Source: a virus
DNA: 40,263 nucleotides
Virus record (IMG/VR): IMGVR_UViG_3300020421_000056
Location: 1 to 40,263 of that record
Reading direction: 5' to 3' (one strand)
In this document: positions 18,545 through 27,500 of the stretch, piece by piece
Layout: every line of letters begins with the position of its first letter
Numbering within the stretch: position 1 is the first letter of the stretch
Notes under the pieces: generated by a model
What the model was told of the DNA's origin: nothing
What the model saw: only the letters and a program-made list of their open reading frames with translations
Databases searched by the model: none
Position numbers and translations under genes: made by a program

Positions 18545-21500
18545 ATGAGTTTTCATATTAATTCCGATAAAGAGAAAATTAGGGGCGTAAACCCTAAACT
18601 CATCGGTGATAATGAGACTACTATTAGAGTTGGTTCGGGAGCGAACGAACGAGAAGTATTCAGAGCCGAACTAGATGTTTCTAGTGGATTGCCTCGTATT
18701 GGTATTAATAGAACTGGACAGAGAGTTAACAACATCGTTGTTGATTCTGGAGGTAGTGGATACAACCAACCACCAACTGTTGTTATTGACGCACCACCAG
18801 CTGGTGGACAACAGGCATTAGCATCTGCATTTATTTTTAATGGTGCAGTTGTTTCTGTTGCAGTTAATGATCCAGGTAATGGTTACCTAACCGCTCCAAA
18901 TGTTTCATTTACTGGTGGTAATGGTGCTGGTGCTTCAGCAACCTCTGTTCTTGATACTGTTGACTTTGAACTTGATATTAATGGTGCTATTAGAACCTCT
19001 ACGTCGATCATTTCAGACACGGCGAGAATTCTAAACCTTGATATTGAAAACTTTGTTACTCCAGATCTAAACTTAAGAGCACCTAATCTTAAGACCTACA
19101 TGAATGCCACTGGTACTCCATGGGCAGCTAATGTAATTGTACCAGAGAATTCTTATAGGTACGCACAAGGTAATGTATATCAAGCATTAAACACAGGAAC
19201 TACTGGAACTAGTGATCCAATCCATAAGGATGGAATCGTAAAAAATGGTGAGGTAAACTTCAAACACATTGGTTTCAGAGTTAATGATCCTAATGATTAT
19301 AAGTTCCTTGAAACTGGAGAAGCAGGTGTATACCCAAGATCAATCACTCCTTTACTAGGTGATAGATCCGATAAGATTGCAACTACAGAATACGTCCTCA
19401 ACCTAGCAACGAATGACGTTGGTGGTCGTGTTTATGTTTCACAGCAGATTGGTTCTGACCTTAACGATGGTCGTTCTGCTGTAAACCCAGTTAGAAGTAT
19501 TAAGAAAGCAGCACAGATTGCATGGTCAACACCTGGCGTTAAAGAAACACTTATTGTTTCTGGTGGTGACTACGTAGAAGATAACCCAATCTCACTACCA
19601 CCTGATTGCTCGGTTGTTGGTGATAACTTGCGTCTGGTAATTATCAGACCTGCAAACTTAGGAAAGCACATCTTCAAGTTTGGCGATAAAAACTATGTTA
19701 CTGGTGTAACATACAGAGATAAGATTGACGCAAACGGTGACCCAATCGGAACTTGGGACTTTGCTATGGTCTTTGATGACAAGCAAAGAATCATCATTGA
19801 TAATGAAGTCAATGGAGATTTTGGTGTTGAATTCCCAATCGGTCATCAAATTTTTGGACCTGAAAGATTTAGAATTGCTTTCCAAAATAACACAGGACTA
19901 GCACTTCTTCAATCTGGTGTTCAGGTTGTAGGTCTAAACACTGGTGCTAGAGCAGATACATTCAATGTACAATTCAATTCGGAAACGGGTGCTAATGCAT
20001 ATGTCTCTGGTACTATTGATGTACTACTAAGTTCTGGTTCCTTAATCGAAGGTGATCAGTACAGTTATATTACATCTGCAACTACAGGTTCAGCATTATC
20101 ATTAACTATTACATCTACTGCTGGTGCTAATAGATTAAGATTTACTTCAGACCCAACAGTAGACATTCCTTCTGGAACATATGTCTTCCTAGATGATGCT
20201 GACAATTCTAGTTTCTCTTCTGGTTATTATCAAGTAGCTAGTATTGATACTTCAAATGCACCAACTTATTGGGATGTACTATTTGTTCCAGTATTGGGTG
20301 CTCCTAGTTGGGATTCTAACGTATCAGAAACAATTACAATTAATGCTGCTACACCAGTAGAGAACACAATTGATACTGTCAATCTTAAATCAATTAGAGC
20401 TGAAGGTGAGGTTGTTTCTTATGACGAAGATGTTATTTCAGAATTACCTATTTCTAGAATTGACTTCTCTCTACAAGGAGATCCTAGCATTGCAACTGGT
20501 GGTTTCCAACAAGCTCAGTTTGGTAGTGCAGAAGACCTAGGTGGTATTGTTTTCTACACAAGTGCTCTTGTAGGTAGAACTAATACTCACGACTTCAAAG
20601 AAGGTCAAGAAATTGAACTTTCAGGTCTTCCAACTACTTCTCCTGATTTATCATTCCTCAATGGTAAGCAAAGAATTTATAAAGTTCTAGAAGATGCTGA
20701 TGGTCGTACAAGAAGATTTGTAATTCCTAAAAAGTTTCCAGGTCTTTCAAATTCAAACTTCAATCCTGGTGAATTTGCAAAGGTAAAATCTTATTCTAAG
20801 AGTGTTACCCTTTCGCTTCTAAACTCTCCAAACAAGTTTGCTCTATCTACACCAGTAGAAAGAAGGTTCCAAGATGCTTGTCAGTTAATCAGAAATAACA
20901 GAGATTATATTGCAGAGGAAGTAGTTGGTAGAATTAACGATCAATTCTCTAAAGATTATTTCTCTGTATATAATATTGATACTACTGCCAATACATTTGA
21001 CATTTTCCTAGGTCCCACAGATCACGTAAACACTTACGTTAGCGGTGGTACAGTAACCTTTAATGCTGTTTCTTATGCCATCAGCGATTTTGCATATGAC
21101 AATGTAGGTGGTGTTGCTACAGTTACAACAACTAATACTGCAGTCAATGCATTATCTGAGGATGATACTGTTAAACTAGCAGACATTCTGATCTCATGTG
21201 AAGCTGGTCAAAAAATCTATCCATCATATAGTTCTCCTACTTCTGGAAACAATACTGGTACTAATGGTGATGAGCAGTGTAAGCAAGACGTTATTCACTT
21301 CCTCAATGCTCTGGTAAGAGACCTTGAATTTGGATCTAACCATAACGTTATTGAAGCTGCTAAGAAGTATATTGTTGATGGAAAGATTGCTTACATTGAA
21401 GATGAGATTATCCAAAATGTACGTGCTATTGAATATGCTAGAGAACTAGCAACCTATGCAATGTGCAACTGGAGGATTAAGAACAGAACTACTGCTGATC

Positions 21501-24500
21501 CTCTATACACCACACAATACGCTACATCTACAAGGTATACTGATACTACTATTATCAACACAACTGCAGGAAACCCTGCTTGTGCTGATGTAGCATCTGC
21601 TATTGATACTCTATCATACTTGTGGGTTGATGTTATTTCAAATAATGCAACTGGAACACAGATTGATGCTGCATATTTGATCGCTAAAAACGCTGACTTA
21701 ATTGCAGATCAAGCACTTATTGATACTGAACTTGCATATCCAACACTAGGTCTTTCCGATGTACATCAAAGAAAGTGCCGTAGAGACATTAAGATTGTAC
21801 TACAAGGATTAGTAAGGGACTTAGTTCTTGGTGGAAACCACGGTATTGTTTCTGCTGCTGAAGCTTACTTCAGTGGAACAGTTCTTTCTGGTATTTCAGA
21901 GGCACAAAGACCTCAAACAATTTATGCTTTCCAAAGAGTAAAACTATATGCCATTTACGCAATGCGTAACTGGTCTGACGGAAACGTTTTAGAAACAACT
22001 CCAACAGGATCTACATACGTTCCTACTACTGGAGCTATGACAGTAGTCATTCCAGATCCAGCAGTAGCACCTGTAGCAAACTCTGATAGAATTGCTTTCC
22101 TAGAGGGAGCAATCACATATAGTTGTGCTGCTAACGGCGGTGGAAGCGATGCAAGTCCATATAGAACTGACATTAACTTCGGTCAAAGTTTCCTAATCAC
22201 TAACGTAGCTTCTAGTGGTGGTAACACTACTCTTAGTTTGAATGTTGGTGTAGCAGGAGCGAATACTGACGCACATACATTTGCAAGTGCTCTTGCTAAT
22301 GGCACTAAGGTTATCTACGGTCCTGTTGCTACTACATCACCTATTCCTAAGTTTGAAGATTGGAGTATCTTACAAGGACCAGGCGCTGCTCCAATTGGTA
22401 TTTTCACTCCAACTACTGCTACTTACGATCCAGCAAATGGTGATCTTACATTCACTACTGCAACTGCACATAATTTAACAACATCTAACTCAGTTCGTTT
22501 CCAACCAGAATCACTCACATTTACTTGTGATATGGATGGAGATGCTACAGAGCATAAGTATCCAAAAGATGGTCAACCAGCATACGGTAATAACCTTGTA
22601 ATTACTGGAACAACAACCAATACAGTTACGGTTAATGTTGGTGCATCTGGTTCTAACGTACAGTTTACACCAACTGCAGCAACATATACTCCTTCATCTG
22701 GAATCTTAACACTAGAGATTGGTGCTCATACTCTAGATGTTGGAGAAGGTGTTGTAATTGCTGACAATTCATTGACATTTACATGTACAATGGATGGAAA
22801 TTCTTCCCAGAAGACATATCCAAGACCAGCAATTGATAGAGCTGGTGGAAGATCACTTCCAATTACAGGAAAAACAGCAACATCAATTTCAGTTAATGTT
22901 GGCGTATCTCCTGATAATAAATTACTTACTGCTACAACAGGAACAACATATGATCCTACAACTGGAGATCTAGTTCTTCAAGTAGGTCAGCATGGTATTG
23001 GCGTAGGAAGAAACATTGTACTAGAAGATGGTGCTGTAACATTTACATGTGCTCAAGATGGTGATCAAACAACTCATGCATACCCTCGTTCTACTGACCC
23101 TGCATCGGGATCATCACTAGCGGTCACTGCTGTTGGAACTACATCACATTCAGTAACTAATGCACCATATGATCCAGCTACTGGTGTTGTAACATTCACA
23201 TTATCAACTCATGGATTCGCTACTGGTGATTACATTAAGATCGATGATAACGCATTAACATATACATGTGATCTAGATGGCAACACAGTAAACAAATCAT
23301 ATCCTCGTGCTGGATTTGATCCAGCAAGTAATCGTTGGTTAGAGATTACAAAGATCGACGACAATACATTCTCTGTTAATATTGGTGGTTCTTCTTACAC
23401 TGGAGCGCATACATTCGTAAGTGCTGCAGCAAATGGAATTAAGAGACAAGATGGAACATTAACTGTTAATGTTGGTACATCATCTAACACAACCGCACAT
23501 ACATTTGTAAGTGGTCTTGGAAATGGTGTTAAATTTACACCACAATCTTTACACACATTCGTATCTGCAACTGCTAATGCAGTATCACATTCTCCACAGT
23601 CACCTCATGCATTTGTAAGAGCAAGTGCAGATGCTGTAAGTGCTTACTCTTCTACCAGCAGTTCTGCTAATGCTATTTGTGCTGGTATAGAATCTAGTAT
23701 TGACACAGCATTAGAACTGTTTGAGGACATTCTAGATGGAACAACTGCTCCTGGTAATACTACTCAAACATTTGGATCTTTATATGATACTGCTGCTATT
23801 ATCAATTATCCTAGCAGTTACATCTTTGATTTCAACAATCAGAGAATGGCGATTCGTGGTGACTTTGATGACTTCCCAATCATTGAAGCATCTCCATACA
23901 CACAGAACGCATCTGTTATCTCCTTCAGAGGTGGTGGTGGTGCTCTAATTGATGGTGCTAAAGTTAAGCAACCTAACTGCCCATTCCCTGGTCTAGAACC
24001 AGATGGATCAGCATCCTTCCCTAATCAGGGTAAGTCCATGGTTGCTGCCGCATTCACGATTGTATCGTTTGGTGGTACTGGATATAAGATTATCAATGAT
24101 GGTTATGTACAGTTAGTTTCTGTATTCGTTATCTTCTGTCAAGATGGTGTTCTTGCTGAGTCGGGTGGTTACGCTTCTATCACCAACTCTGCTACCAACT
24201 TTGGTACATTTGCCCTAAGAGGTATTGGATATAGAGAAGAATGTTATGAGTTTGACCAAGCAACTGTTAACGTAGTTTCTCAAACTCCAACTGGTAGAAC
24301 CACCATGACAATTGGTGGTATTGGTAGAGAACCACTTGAGCACTACATTGTTAAAGTTGATGGATATAGAAATGCAGATCCAGCGAAAGAGTTCTTTATT
24401 GATGCCGTAGAAGGTGTTACAGTTGGACCTCCTTTCTCTGCAACGATCACAATTGATGACGGTATTGGAAATGGTCTCACACTTATCAGAGAATCTGATG

Positions 24501-27500
24501 GTGCTACTATCTCTGGTCTAACAGCACTACAGCAAGCACTTACACCTGCAGCTGCATCTAACGCAACAATTAAGTTACATAGACCATCTATTGTTAACTC
24601 CTCCTCCCATACCTGGGAATTCGCAGGTTCGGGTAATAACTACCTTGCACTACCTGAGAACGGTGGTACTAAAGTAGAAGCAAATGAGCAAGTATCTCAA
24701 GATTATGGTCGTGTATATGTCTCTGGTACTGACGAACTAGGTGACTTTAAAGTTGGTACATTCGCAAGAATCGAGAACAGAACTGGTAACATCACCTTCA
24801 CGGGTACGGTTACCATCTCTGAAGTTGAATTCTTGAAACTGAAAGGTGGCGACGTTGTTGTTACTGGTTTCGACGCATCTAACACACTTGGTGGTGCTAA
24901 CACTAGTGACTCTAAACTACCAACTCAGAAGGCAGTTAAGGATTACATCACTAACAACCTCGGTCCATATATCAACAAACCATATTCTACGAACGCTGTT
25001 CCTAGAGCACTGGTTGAACTTACTGACTCTGGTAAGATTTCTATCGACCAGATTCCAGCACTCAGACCTTTCCAAGTATTTACTGTTGCAACTCAAGCAG
25101 ACAGATTAAAGATTGAAGGAGCACTTGCTGGTGATATTGCTATCCAACAGGATACATCACAGTCATTCATCTTAAACAATGACCTCGAAAGTTTATTCTT
25201 AGGATTCCCAGTTGATCCTAATCTAGTATTCAACCTCAATGATGTTTATACTGGTTCTCCTTCTACAGGTAGAATCCAAGCTACTGAATACAGAGAGGGT
25301 GTAATTTCTAGAATCAATATTACAGATGGTGGTTCTGGATATACTGTTGCTCCTACTGTGACAATTTCTGGTGGTAACCCAGCAGCTGGTGCTGTAGCAG
25401 CAACTGCAACATGTACCATTGCAAACGGTGAAGTTGTTACTGTTACTATTGAGGAAAATGCAGGACTATTTGGTGGTAAAGGTTATACAACACAACCAGT
25501 AGTCACATTCCAAGCACCTCCTGGTGCAGGAACACAAGCAACTGGTGTTGTCTTAATTGAAAGTAGATTGTATGGTGATATTGTCAACAATATCAAGATG
25601 CTTGATACTGATACATTTGATGACAGTGATGCACCTGTAAATACTATCAATATCAGCAGAGTTGTTAATACATCTTCTACTAATGTTAATAACTGGGTAT
25701 CTCTATCATCTAACCAGATTGCTGCATCTGATATTACATCAGGTGTTATTGAAACAGATAGATTGGCAACGGGTGGTGCTGCTAGTTCCTTCACCTTCTT
25801 AAGAGGTGACCAAAACTATGCTCCTGCAGTACAATCTATCAAAGGTGCAGAAACAAGATACTTTGCACGACTTTACTCTCAGGCGTCAACTGGTGCTAAC
25901 GCACTAATTTTCGTAAGTAATTCCAATGCTTTAATTGGTCACGCAGTTGTTGCTGATACAGCAGGTATTGCAGCAAATACTAGTATCAACGGTGTTACAA
26001 CTGTTGGTGGATTAACTACAGTTTCTATCAACAATCCACTTTCAGCAACACTTGCTGCTGGAACTGTAATTCAATTCGAGAGAGGAGCTTCACCTCTAAC
26101 GTTTGATTCTTCAAATACTATTGGTAACTTTATTGATGGTGTTGTTATCGCTAATCCTGGTTCAGGATATACTGATGGACAATACTTTGACATCACTCTT
26201 GATGGTGGATCTGGAGTTGATCTAAGAGCTAACCTCATCATTTCTGGTGGTGAAGTAACTGATGCTACGGTAACAAATGCTGGTTCTGGTTATACATCAG
26301 ATTTCCAAATTACTCCTAATCCAGGTGCAATTGGTGGTGGATCTAACCTAGTTCTTCTTGCAAAAGTTAGTACCGTTAACAAACAGTTTGCTAACGTCGC
26401 AGTTGATATTCAAAGAGTTTCTGATCTAACAATTTCTGCTGATGAATTTGGAACCATTGGTGTTTCAAGATTTAGAAAATCTCAGTTCAATATTGGACAA
26501 GAAGGAAACGGTTCAATCACTATTAAAACAGGTCCAGATAGCGGACTTGACGCTGACTTACTAGATGGTCAGCAAGGTTCTTACTACCTCAACGGTGCAT
26601 TCTTCGTTGATAGTAGTATCAATCCAGATAAACTTGCTAGTGGTACTTACAGTATTGATATTAGTGGTAGATCTACTAACACACTTCGTGTTGACACTGG
26701 TATTAATAACCCAACTTCCAACCCAGCTCCAAGTGATGCTGTTCAGGGTATTACTTTAGCAACGGTATTCAATAGTTCTAACGGTCTATTGACTGCATTC
26801 CCAAGTGTTGATACTGGAAGTGCTAACTCTGCCAAGCATTTAGTCATGACTCTCCGTAATGGTGAGTCTGGTATTGATGCTACATTTGGTGGTGTAAGAC
26901 AATTAGCATTTGGTAATGACGATAGATTGTACTTACGTGGTTCTGGAGATGGAGTATCCTCTTATGGATCTTGGTATGAAGTATGGAACTCTGGTAACCA
27001 GGGTATCGACAGTGGAATGGATGCCGACAAACTCGATAATAAAGAGGGTGAGTGGTATCAAGATGGTTGGAATATCAAGAATAATGAAATCTTTGATACA
27101 AGACTTCCAACATGGAGAAGTTCCACCAAGTTTAGAAACAAGATTGAAGTTAAATCTTACACTGGAACAGACGTTGCTTACAGAATTCTAGTAAGACAAG
27201 TTCTTGATATCAGTCCTGGTGGAGATTTTGAACCAGGATCTCAAATTAATATTTACAATATCAACAAACAGGATATTGGTGACTTCTTTATTGATAATGC
27301 ACAGCAGTTAAATGATCAAAATGATTCTACTAAGAGCTACACAATGCTTATTGGTAGACTTGCTTCTGGTGGTAACCTTGCTTCTGCCGTATTCCTAGGC
27401 GTTGCTGGTGACGAAAGAAACTTTGAAAACTATGAAATTTATGATAGCAACACCACACAATTTGCAGAACTTGGAAATTCCAGTGGTGATGGTTTCCTAA

